64,000 nt of DNA from JAGNHN01 sp964590645 (GTDB lineage: Bacteria; Bacteroidota; Bacteroidia; Bacteroidales; JAGNHN01). Each line of letters begins with the position of its first letter. The first letter of the stretch is position 1. The notes under the pieces were generated by a model. That model was given only the letters and a program-made list of their open reading frames with translations. It ran no database searches and was not told where the DNA came from. Shown piece after piece: positions 24,467 to 32,558 of the stretch. The position numbers and the translations under genes are program-made. The stretch is from assembly GCA_964590645.1 (NCBI GenBank), contig CAZPYJ010000007.1, positions 62,001 through 126,000 of the forward strand, read 5' to 3'.

Positions 24467-25378
24467 ATGAAAACAATGAAGTGCTTTACGATTATTGGCC
24501 TGGTGTTGGCTTTCATCCTGACAACGGCCGCCTGTGGTGACGGGAGTACCGGTGCCAAGGAGGTTAAGTTTCAAAAGACAGAGTCGGGGCTGGAATACGC
24601 CTTCCACAAGCAGAATCCCGATGGAAAGAAGCCGATGGAATCGGATTTTGTTACCGGAACCGGCATCTACAAAGTGGGAGATACCGTTTTCTTTGACAGC
24701 CGCGAAAACCCCAACCCTTTCTCTTTTCCGATTATGCCTGAAACCCATAAGGGTGATATTTTCGAAGGATTGAAAATGATGGGAGAAGGGGACAGTGCCA
24801 CTTTCCGTATTCCAGCAGATTCATTGTTCCCCAAGACTTTTCGCTCACAGCAGCTGCCTCCTTTCGTGCAGCCTGGCGATATGGTTTACCTGAGCTTTAG
24901 GGTGGATAAAGTGCAGAGCCGTGAGGATTTTGAAGCTGAGTTTCAGGCCAGGATGGAAGCCCAGAACCCTGACGCTGCCGTGGCCCGTGAACAGGAAATC
25001 ATTGAGCGCGAAGCCTGGCTGCAGGAAAACAACATCACTGCAGAAGCGCGTCCCTCCGGCCTCATCTATATTGAAAATATTGCCGGCAGCGGTGCACAGC
25101 CCCAGGCCGGGGAAAGAGTGAAGGTACATTATACAGGAACCTTGCTGGATGGAACCAAATTCGACTCCTCCGTGGATCGCGGGGAGCCCTTTGAGTTTAC
25201 ACTCGGTCAGGGACAGGTGATCCAGGGTTGGGATGAAGGCATCGCCCTGATGAAAGAAGGCGGCAAGGCCCGTCTTGTTATTCCTTCCGCGATCGGTTAT
25301 GGCAGCAGAGATATGGGCCAGATCCCACCCTATAGCACCCTGGTGTTTGAAGTGGAATTGATTGAAGTTGTGAAGTAA
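24467..25378 (+). CDS. FKBP-type prolyl isomerase lipoprotein, two domains
   Basis: 303 residues from the ATG at 24467, with lipobox TTAAC (Cys near residue 23). Residues ~35-150 form a degenerate FKBP-like domain (ESGLEYAFHK, DTVFFDS, GEGDSATFRIPADSLFP) lacking most active-site aromatics. A charged helical linker (residues ~150-195) leads to a canonical FKBP domain with VKVHYTGTLLDGTKFDSS, GQVIQGWDEGIALMKEGG and YGSRDMGQIPPYSTLVFEVE. Second of three consecutive isomerase genes, 54 bases after the first. Probably periplasmic. Confidence 0.88.
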   Translation: MKTMKCFTIIGLVLAFILTTAACGDGSTGAKEVKFQKTESGLEYAFHKQNPDGKKPMESDFVTGTGIYKVGDTVFFDSRENPNPFSFPIMPETHKGDIFEGLKMMGEGDSATFRIPADSLFPKTFRSQQLPPFVQPGDMVYLSFRVDKVQSREDFEAEFQARMEAQNPDAAVAREQEIIEREAWLQENNITAEARPSGLIYIENIAGSGAQPQAGERVKVHYTGTLLDGTKFDSSVDRGEPFEFTLGQGQVIQGWDEGIALMKEGGKARLVIPSAIGYGSRDMGQIPPYSTLVFEVELIEVVK

Positions 25379-25391
25379 AACAGGTTTTTTT

Positions 25392-26282
25392 ATGATTTAT
25401 ATCCGAAACACAATCAGCTTATTCCTTCTTGCATTGATCAGCCTCAGTGCTTCTTTTGCGCAGGAAGGCTTCACCGTGAGTGAATCAGGACTACAGTACC
25501 GCTTTCACAGGCAGAACGAGCAGGCTCTCAAACCAGCAATGGGGGATATGCTCTCATTGCATATGCTCTATAAGATCAACGGAACCACCCTGTTCTACGA
25601 TAGCCGCTCAAATCCTTCGCCAAGCCTGATGGAGCTTCGCGCACCGGAATACCCCGGCGACATCAATGAGGCGATGGGAATGCTGCGCAAGGGAGACAGC
25701 GCTACTTTTATCATCGATGCCAATGACTTTTTCAAGAAAACAGTCAGGGTAGAGCAGCTCCCGGATCCTTTCAAAGAAGGAGATAAACTCCATTTTGAAT
25801 TGGTACTGAATGACTTTATGACCCGCGATGAATTTATCATAGAACAACAGAAAGCATTGATGGAAAAAGAAGCCAACAAGATTGCAGCACGTGAAGAGGA
25901 GCAAAAGGGAATTCAGGCTTATATTGATAGCCTCGCCCTGCCTGTCAAAGAACTCCCCGGAGGGATGTATATCGTTCACCTTGAGGACGGAGATGGTGCG
26001 CAAGCGGAAAAAGGAAAAAAAGTGAGCGTCCATTATACCGGAAAACTGCTTAATGGAGAAATCTTTGACTCTTCCCTAAACCGTGGACAGCCCATTCAGG
26101 TCACCCTCGGTGCCAACCAGGTCATTCAGGGCTGGGAAACCGGTATCCCTGAACTGAAAGTGGGGGGTAAAGCCTTGCTGATCATTCCTTTTGATATGGG
26201 TTACGGCGACCGTCCTGCGGGCACCATCCCCCCTTATTCAACCTTGCTTTTTGAAGTGGAACTGATGGAAGTGATGGACTAA
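25392..26282 (+). CDS. FKBP-type prolyl isomerase, two domains, secreted
   Basis: 296 residues, closely similar in plan to the preceding protein: an N-terminal degenerate FKBP-like domain (SGLQYRFHRQNEQALKPAMG, GDSATFIIDANDFF), a coiled linker rich in Glu and Lys, and a canonical C-terminal FKBP domain (VSVHYTGKLLNGEIFDSS, NQVIQGWETGIPELKVGG, PYSTLLFEVELMEV). Unlike its neighbour it has a signal-peptidase I site (SASFAQ) and no lipobox, so it should be soluble. The two genes look like a tandem duplication. A strong terminator follows. Confidence 0.88.
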   Translation: MIYIRNTISLFLLALISLSASFAQEGFTVSESGLQYRFHRQNEQALKPAMGDMLSLHMLYKINGTTLFYDSRSNPSPSLMELRAPEYPGDINEAMGMLRKGDSATFIIDANDFFKKTVRVEQLPDPFKEGDKLHFELVLNDFMTRDEFIIEQQKALMEKEANKIAAREEEQKGIQAYIDSLALPVKELPGGMYIVHLEDGDGAQAEKGKKVSVHYTGKLLNGEIFDSSLNRGQPIQVTLGANQVIQGWETGIPELKVGGKALLIIPFDMGYGDRPAGTIPPYSTLLFEVELMEVMD

Positions 26283-26311
26283 TGCTTTGATCTTTCAATA
26301 TCTTTATACCC

Positions 26312-26345
26312 AAAGGCAGAAGCGCGTTCTTCTGCCTTTTTTTTA
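26312..26345 (+). terminator. intrinsic terminator of the nrnA-FKBP operon
   Basis: AAAGGCAGAAG (26312-26322) pairs perfectly with CTTCTGCCTTT (26329-26339) around a 6-base loop, and the T-run continues to 26344. Confidence 0.9.
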
Positions 26346-26549
26346 TCCCCTCTTTTTTATGTTCCCCGGATTCATTAGATTTGCTCCTGTCTCCTGCAAG
26401 GGAAAGCATAATCAGGCATTACTTGTTTAACTAATCTTACGCATTCATTCAATTTGCAATGGATATGAAATCGATGAAATTGCCACTCTGCCAATTCCAG
26501 CGAAGGTTCTTGTTTGTATTTGAAGTTTTCAGTTAGAAGCTCAGGCTAT

Positions 26550-27560
26550 ATGGAATTCGTACTCAGTTCCTTTCCTGTCCTTGTTTTTCTTGCAGTGCTT
26601 TTTCTGCTCGATAGCTTCAGGCTGATACGCAAACAATGGTTGGCATTCAGCCTGATGGGCGGCATCCTGCTTGCCCTGGCCGCCTATTTTGTGAATACAT
26701 TCCTGGCCTCATCGCTCGAACTTAATCATCAGGTACTTTCACGCTTTGTCGCTCCGCTCACCGAAGAAAGCCTGAAAGCACTCCCCATCCTCTTTCTCCT
26801 ATATCGTCGGGCTGCCGGTTTTCTTATTGATGCTGCCACCTATGGATTTGCCGTTGGAACCGGATTTGCGCTCACGGAGAATCTCTTTTATATTAGCTCG
26901 ATTGGGAAGGAAACATCCTTATACCTATGGGTGCTGCGGGGATTTGGCGCCGCTGTGATGCACGGGGGAACGGCTTTCCTGTTTGCCGGAATAATGATGG
27001 CGGGAATCCAGAAAGGTAAGAACACGGCGCTTCACCTCTTCCCGGCCTTTATCATAGCTGTGTTCCTGCACAGCCTGTTCAACCATTTTCTGATTCATAT
27101 TCTTCTGCAAACGGTATTGATCCTCCTCCTGGTTCCCCTCTTGATGATGCTGATGATTCGCCTGACCCAAAAGGATGTACATCAATGGCTGGAGATCGGA
27201 TTCTCAGATGAGATCGAGATGCTTCGTATGATACGCCGGGGAAAGTTCACAGAAAGCAAGGCAGGGCGATATCTATACAGCTTGCGGGAGTATTTCAGCC
27301 CGGAAGTCATCCTTGACATATACTGCTATATCGAAATTTGGCTTGAGCTCTCGGTGAAAGCCAAAAGAAATCTGATGCTCCGGGAAATGGGAATGGAGGG
27401 ACTGGGCGAAGATGGATTGGAAGAGAAGTTGAAAGAATGGGAACACCTGCGCCAACGCATTGGGAAAATGGGGGAGATGGCCATCAGGCCTTTGTTGCCA
27501 AGCCAGGAAAGAGATCTATGGAAAATGCAACTTCTGAAACAAAAAGCAAGTCTTGTATAG
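26550..27560 (+). CDS. PrsW-family intramembrane metalloprotease
   Basis: 336 residues from the ATG at 26550 with about seven membrane helices in the first 220. Motifs of the PrsW/CAAX-type protease group are present in order: APLTEESLKALP (EE pair), GTGFALTENLFY (Glu), LRGFGAAVMHGGTAFLFAG (His), and AVFLHSLFNHF (His/Asn). The family cuts single-span membrane proteins such as anti-sigma factors in Firmicutes; the client here is unknown. The last 120 residues are a soluble, charged, helical cytosolic tail not found in the shortest members. It lies downstream of the terminator and may head the following gene run. Confidence 0.85.
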   Translation: MEFVLSSFPVLVFLAVLFLLDSFRLIRKQWLAFSLMGGILLALAAYFVNTFLASSLELNHQVLSRFVAPLTEESLKALPILFLLYRRAAGFLIDAATYGFAVGTGFALTENLFYISSIGKETSLYLWVLRGFGAAVMHGGTAFLFAGIMMAGIQKGKNTALHLFPAFIIAVFLHSLFNHFLIHILLQTVLILLLVPLLMMLMIRLTQKDVHQWLEIGFSDEIEMLRMIRRGKFTESKAGRYLYSLREYFSPEVILDIYCYIEIWLELSVKAKRNLMLREMGMEGLGEDGLEEKLKEWEHLRQRIGKMGEMAIRPLLPSQERDLWKMQLLKQKASLV

Positions 27561-27614
27561 TCTGAAAAAATACATCTAACTCTCTTATTTCTAACAAACC
27601 CAAAACCCAACAAG

Positions 27615-28574
27615 ATGAAAAAGTCGAACAAAACCAACACTGTTCTTTTGATCCTGCTTGCCCTCGTTGTAGGCTTCTTTGCAGGTACAATGGTGGATTT
27701 CCCGGCACTGGACAAGGAGGATCTCAGTGGCACCATTGGCAAAGTCAGCAAGTACAGAAATGTAAAAATGACGCAGGAAGATGTGCAACTCAGAAATGAA
27801 TTGCTTACGGATACCCTTCGTCTTGCACAATACGAAAAGTATCTGATGTACCATTATTATCATTCTCTCAAGACCTCGGATGATGTGGAGAAAGTGCTGG
27901 AAAGGACCACAAGTGAGGAATCATTCCATCAGACCTATTATCCTTACGCCGATGCCCTGAAAAATCTCTCTGCATATCTTGAAAAGTCGCGGCTCGACAT
28001 CCTGAATGCGGTGCAGGCCCTTTCCGCCCTCAATGCAGAAGAAGATGCCCCGGTAATCAGCCTTCTGAATGATGCCCAGAATGCCATTGCCCGCATCCGG
28101 AACCACAATACCATTCTGATGGATTATATGGGAGCCATAGAGCGCTATCTGTCCGAAAACCCAAACGGGGAATACCCCTTACTGGCTGAAGCCCACGACA
28201 TCATTATGATGAACCGGATGCAGGCTGCCATCCTCACCCAGGATAAGCCTTCACTGCAATACCTGAACAAGAAGAAGTACGCCAGCGGGACGGAAGAACT
28301 GGCCAGCCTCAATGCCCCGGAAAAACTGCGTCAGTCGCTCCAGGACCATACCCGGCAGGATATGGAAAAACTGGGGCTTTTCAATAGCGCAAACTCCGAG
28401 CTGCAATCGGTAGCGCTTCAGGATCTGGAAAGCCTGGAGGGAATATGGTACTGGGACGCTGAACAACTGGGCGGGATTATCTTTTTGGATCAGAGCCAAT
28501 TGCAGAGCCTTATGTTAGATCAGGAGAACCTGGGCTTGTTATTTGACGCTGATAGGCTTTCATTGGTCTTCTAG
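27615..28574 (+). CDS. helical membrane-anchored protein, unknown function
   Basis: I do not recognise this protein. 319 residues: a lysine-rich start, one membrane anchor (about residues 10-28), then an almost wholly helical, acidic and Gln/Leu-rich body with no obvious enzyme motif. The composition suggests a periplasmic helical bundle. It lies 54 bases after the PrsW gene and 18 bases before the HExxH/barrel gene, so it may belong to the same transcript. An interaction with either neighbour is only a guess. Confidence 0.65.
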   Translation: MKKSNKTNTVLLILLALVVGFFAGTMVDFPALDKEDLSGTIGKVSKYRNVKMTQEDVQLRNELLTDTLRLAQYEKYLMYHYYHSLKTSDDVEKVLERTTSEESFHQTYYPYADALKNLSAYLEKSRLDILNAVQALSALNAEEDAPVISLLNDAQNAIARIRNHNTILMDYMGAIERYLSENPNGEYPLLAEAHDIIMMNRMQAAILTQDKPSLQYLNKKKYASGTEELASLNAPEKLRQSLQDHTRQDMEKLGLFNSANSELQSVALQDLESLEGIWYWDAEQLGGIIFLDQSQLQSLMLDQENLGLLFDADRLSLVF

Positions 28575-28592
28575 CAGATGTAATCTTTCCTT

Positions 28593-31541
28593 ATGCCTGG
28601 AATCATTCTCCGCAGAGGGGTAGCGCTGGTCTTATGCTTAATCCTTGCGCTGCCCTTCATCTCTGCCCAACGCATCAGTCAATACCGAACAGATGAAATG
28701 ACCCTGCTGTATTTTGGCAAGCGGTATTCCTATCTGATGCCCCACGCTACCCGCACTTTCCACAATTCACTGCGGTTTCATAAAGCGCATTGGGATTATT
28801 CACACCCCGGAACCGTCATCATTTTGAATGATTTTGATGATGACGGACACGGTGGTGCCATTGTGATGCCAGAGAATATGATCATCCTGGGTATAGCTCC
28901 ATTTAATTATGCCTTCAGTATCATCCCTTCCAGTGAGCGCTTTCAATGGCTTTTCAGCCACGAACTGACTCATATCACCCTCGCGGATAAACCAAACAGC
29001 CGTGATGCTTTCTGGAGAAGCGTTTTATTGGGAAAAGTGAGAAGGGATGAAATGTATCCGCTTTCTGCTTTCTGGAGTTACCGGACGGTCCCCCGCTGGT
29101 ATGCGCCCAGGTGGTATCACGAAGGCATCGCCTGTTACCTCGAAACCTGGATGTCGGGCGGACTGGGGCGGGCCCTGGGCTCCTACGATGAGATGTATTT
29201 CCGCAGCATCATCAATGAAAACCAAAGGATATACTCTGCCGTGGGCCTCGAAACGGAAGGCAGTACCATTGATTTTCAGGTGGGTGCCAATGCCTATCTC
29301 TACGGAACCAGGTTTGTCACCTGGCTCTCCCAGGAGTATGGTGATCAAAAACTGAAAGCCTGGTACGCACGCACCGACACCGGAAAGGCCTTTTATGGCT
29401 CCAGGTTCAGAGAGGTGTATGGAATATCGCTCAGGGATGCCTGGAATGACTGGAGGCAGTTCGAAATAGAATTTCAAAAGGAAAACCTGGAACGCATACG
29501 CGCTTTCCCACCGACTGCCTTCCACCCTCTGCAGTCTTCGCTGGGGAGTGTATCCAATGTGGTGATTGACAGGGAGGTAGATATGCTTTATGCCGCGGTG
29601 AATCACCCGGGCAAAACGGCCTATCTGGCCGAAATGGATATGAAAAATGGGAAGATCAGGCGTATAGGTCCTGTCAGGAGTCCTTTGCTCTATTCGGTTA
29701 CCTATCTGGCCTATGATGCCCGGGAAAAGCGATTATTCCTGAGCGAGCAGAATAATAAGATGCGGAGCCTCGTCTCAGTTTCCGTGGAAACGGGTCGGAG
29801 AAAAACACTTATTCCATACTCCCGTACCGGAAACCTTGTCTTTAACCAACGGGATGCTGTTTTGTGGGGCGTGCGCCACGATAATGGCTATGCCAGCCTG
29901 GTGAAAATCCCGCCGCCTTACAATGCTGTCGTTCCAATGTTTACAACGGAATTCGGGCGTTCACTCCTGGATTTATCCATTTCCAATGATGGCCAAATGA
30001 TGAGTGCCTCTTTAACGGGCATACGCGGGGAACAAGCCATTATTCTCTTCCATCTCGATTCTCTCGAAGCAGGAATACATTCTTTTGATACCGTCTATCA
30101 GCTTGAAGACAACACCCTTACCCAGTTTTCATTCAGCCTCGACGATCGCTACCTCATAGGAACTTCTTATTATACCGGAGTATCCAATATTTGGCGTATC
30201 TCTTTGGAGACCGGGGCGTTTGAGTTGTTATCCAATGATGAAATTGGCTTGTTTATGCCGCGACAGACAGGGCCTGACTCTCTGTTTGTGCTGCGTTTTA
30301 CCAGGGATGGGATGCAACCCGGGATGATTCCGATGCGCGTATTGGATGAGGCCAATGCCATAGAATATCTTGGAAACAAGGCGGTAGAAAGAAACCCGGA
30401 GCTTGTGGGCTATTCCCTGCCTCCGCTGACGGATATCTCTCTCGATTCGCTGAATGTTACGGAAAACGCTTATCATCCTTTGAAGGAACTCAAGTTGCAG
30501 AATGCTTTCCCCGACATAAGCGCATTCAAGAAAACCCTTGCCCTGGGCTACCGCGTGCATTGGTCGGACAGGATAGGGGTTTCGCGCTTGAGCTTGTTCC
30601 TGGGGACTTCGGCCTGGAGTACACTGCCGGATAAACAAAAACTGCACGCCGAGCTCAGCGCCAGTCATTTCTTCTGGCATTTCAATGCATCCCTGAACAA
30701 GACGGATTTCTATGACTTCTTTGGTCCCTTTATGCGCAGCAGGGCAGGGTATAGTATGAGCCTGGGATATCGCCGTGATTATGCACGCAAATCTCCCCTG
30801 AAGTCTTTCTTTGCCTTTGGATTGCAGCACTATGGCGACCTTGAGGTATTGCCTGAATTTCAGGAAATCAGCACGCCGGTAAGAAGCTTTCAGCGAGCTT
30901 ATGCGGAAGGAGGGGCCTCCCTCTTGCGCAAGAGTCTGGGCGCCATTGAGTATGAAGCAGGATGGCAATGGCAGGGGAGGGCAAGCACTTATCTTTCCGG
31001 AGAGCAATGGTACCCGGCCCTGGTATCCGAACAATCCTTTGGCTGGCTGGTGCCTGGAATACGCAATACGAGTTTCTGGCTGCAAAACAGCCTTGGACAC
31101 GCCTTCGGAGAAGGCGAGAGTGCTTTTGGCGCATTTTATTTCGGAGGATTTCGCAATAATTATGTCGACTGGCAGGAGCCGGCACAATACCGGAAGTATC
31201 TGTCCTTTCCGGGAGCCCCCATCGATGAGATCAAAGGCAAAACTTTCATAAAAACCCTGGGAGAGCTGAACCTGAAACCCATTCGGATCAGAGAAGCCGG
31301 AACCACCTGGTTCTATCCCACATACCTGAGACCAAGTTTTTTTGGAATGCACTTTGCGGCGCAGCCGCTACCCGACGCCTGGTATAGACATATTTTTAAT
31401 GCAGGCGTCCAACTCGACCTGGAGCTGGTGCTTTTCTCCTACCTGAAAACCACCTGGTCGGCAGGATATGCAAGAAGATTTGAAACAGGCAGGGCCTATG
31501 GAGAGGAATGGATGTTCTCACTGAAATTGCTTGGAAACTAA
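28593..31541 (+). CDS. secreted HExxH metalloprotease-like / beta-propeller / outer-membrane barrel protein
   Basis: 982 residues with a signal peptide (to about residue 25). Residues ~30-300 form a gluzincin-like domain: HELTH at 123-127, with WYHEGIACYLE near 180 giving a plausible third zinc ligand, as in Peptidase_MA-type proteins. Residues ~310-640 contain TolB/WD40-like propeller strands (VSNVVIDREVDMLYAA, LLDLSISNDGQMMSASLTG, DNTLTQFSFSLDDRYLIGTS). The remaining ~340 residues are aromatic, Tyr/Trp-rich strands like a surface-antigen/BamA-type barrel. This predicts an outer-membrane protein with a periplasmic or surface protease-like domain. Substrate and activity are unknown. Confidence 0.75.
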   Translation: MPGIILRRGVALVLCLILALPFISAQRISQYRTDEMTLLYFGKRYSYLMPHATRTFHNSLRFHKAHWDYSHPGTVIILNDFDDDGHGGAIVMPENMIILGIAPFNYAFSIIPSSERFQWLFSHELTHITLADKPNSRDAFWRSVLLGKVRRDEMYPLSAFWSYRTVPRWYAPRWYHEGIACYLETWMSGGLGRALGSYDEMYFRSIINENQRIYSAVGLETEGSTIDFQVGANAYLYGTRFVTWLSQEYGDQKLKAWYARTDTGKAFYGSRFREVYGISLRDAWNDWRQFEIEFQKENLERIRAFPPTAFHPLQSSLGSVSNVVIDREVDMLYAAVNHPGKTAYLAEMDMKNGKIRRIGPVRSPLLYSVTYLAYDAREKRLFLSEQNNKMRSLVSVSVETGRRKTLIPYSRTGNLVFNQRDAVLWGVRHDNGYASLVKIPPPYNAVVPMFTTEFGRSLLDLSISNDGQMMSASLTGIRGEQAIILFHLDSLEAGIHSFDTVYQLEDNTLTQFSFSLDDRYLIGTSYYTGVSNIWRISLETGAFELLSNDEIGLFMPRQTGPDSLFVLRFTRDGMQPGMIPMRVLDEANAIEYLGNKAVERNPELVGYSLPPLTDISLDSLNVTENAYHPLKELKLQNAFPDISAFKKTLALGYRVHWSDRIGVSRLSLFLGTSAWSTLPDKQKLHAELSASHFFWHFNASLNKTDFYDFFGPFMRSRAGYSMSLGYRRDYARKSPLKSFFAFGLQHYGDLEVLPEFQEISTPVRSFQRAYAEGGASLLRKSLGAIEYEAGWQWQGRASTYLSGEQWYPALVSEQSFGWLVPGIRNTSFWLQNSLGHAFGEGESAFGAFYFGGFRNNYVDWQEPAQYRKYLSFPGAPIDEIKGKTFIKTLGELNLKPIRIREAGTTWFYPTYLRPSFFGMHFAAQPLPDAWYRHIFNAGVQLDLELVLFSYLKTTWSAGYARRFETGRAYGEEWMFSLKLLGN

Positions 31542-31555
31542 GATATAACTACCTT

Positions 31556-32554
31556 ATGCGCTTCAAAGTAACAGAAATGACTCCTTCCATACGGCTTTTT
31601 GCGATCCTGCTTTGCTGCTGTTGTATCGGGGGCAGCCAGGTTCGTGCCGACAGCCTGGTCTTCTCAACCCATTGGTTGCCCCAGGCTCAGTTTGCGGGTT
31701 ATTATATGGCCCAGGAGAAAGGGTTTTATAAAGAGGCCGGCATTGAACTGGAACTGATTCATCCCCCTGCAAATGTGAATGCCCTTACCTATCTATCGGA
31801 GGGAAAAGCAGACATTGTATCTCTCTTTCTGGTTACCGCCCTGGATGCACGCTTGCAGGGGCTTCCCCTGGTTCAGATCGCACAAATGTCGGAGCATTCT
31901 GCCATCCTGTTTGTAGCAAAGAGGGGGGGAAGGGTGCAGACAATCGATGATTTTGGAGGCAGTAAGATCGGGGTGTGGAAAAGCGGTTTTGCCGAAGTCC
32001 CCAAAGCAATGGTACAAGCACGGGGCATCCGGGCCGAATGGGTTCCGGTGCTTTCGAGTGTGAACCTCTTCCTGATGGACGGGATAGATCTGATGACGGT
32101 GATGTGGTACAATGAATACAACGCCATATACCTTAGTGGTGTAAATGAAGAAGAACTGCATACTTTTTTCCTTTCTGATTATGGGTATGACATTCCGGAG
32201 GATGGCTTATATGTGAGCGCACAAACCCTCAGGGAAAAGAAGGAAGCGCTCACTGCATTTACTGCCGCTTCCTTAAAAGGCTGGCAATATGCGGCTGCGC
32301 ATCCTGATGAAACCATTGCCGTAGTCCTTGAAAGAATGCGCCAGGCCAAAGTACCGGCAAGTGAAGCCCACCAAGCCTGGATGCTGGAAAAAATCATTGA
32401 GCTTCAAGGATTCCGGGAGAGCAGCGACAAGGATATCTCATTGCCCAAAGAGGTTTATGACAAAACCCTCCGTATCCTGCTTCCTGATCCCGAAGGTTCA
32501 TCCCCTCCTGCCTTTGATGATTTCGTGAAAACCCTCTCACTGCCAAGCAAATAG
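31556..32554 (+). CDS. NMT1/THI5-like periplasmic binding protein
   Basis: 332 residues from the ATG at 31556 (an ATG at 31577 also gives a good signal peptide ending SQVRA). Type 2 periplasmic binding fold of the NMT1/THI5 group: STHWLPQAQFAGYYMAQEKG, YKEAGIELEL, LSEGKADIVSLFL, and the late DGLYVSAQTL. In ABC systems such proteins bind small organics such as pyrimidines or alkanesulfonates; the ligand here is unknown. No permease of its own kind is adjacent. Instead it precedes a dCache-PP2C phosphatase by only 4 bases, suggesting that it may present a ligand to that sensor or to the ABC transporter further downstream. Confidence 0.85.
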   Translation: MRFKVTEMTPSIRLFAILLCCCCIGGSQVRADSLVFSTHWLPQAQFAGYYMAQEKGFYKEAGIELELIHPPANVNALTYLSEGKADIVSLFLVTALDARLQGLPLVQIAQMSEHSAILFVAKRGGRVQTIDDFGGSKIGVWKSGFAEVPKAMVQARGIRAEWVPVLSSVNLFLMDGIDLMTVMWYNEYNAIYLSGVNEEELHTFFLSDYGYDIPEDGLYVSAQTLREKKEALTAFTAASLKGWQYAAAHPDETIAVVLERMRQAKVPASEAHQAWMLEKIIELQGFRESSDKDISLPKEVYDKTLRILLPDPEGSSPPAFDDFVKTLSLPSK

Positions 32555-32558
32555 GGAT

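Noticed and set aside
30228..31352. 374-codon leftward frame antisense to the HExxH/barrel gene
   Set aside because: Antisense to a well supported coding region, with no domain or plausible start context.
31400..31560. Thiamine riboswitch before the THI5-like binding protein
   Set aside because: The gene follows the previous stop by 14 bases, and no TPP-type conserved boxes are visible.
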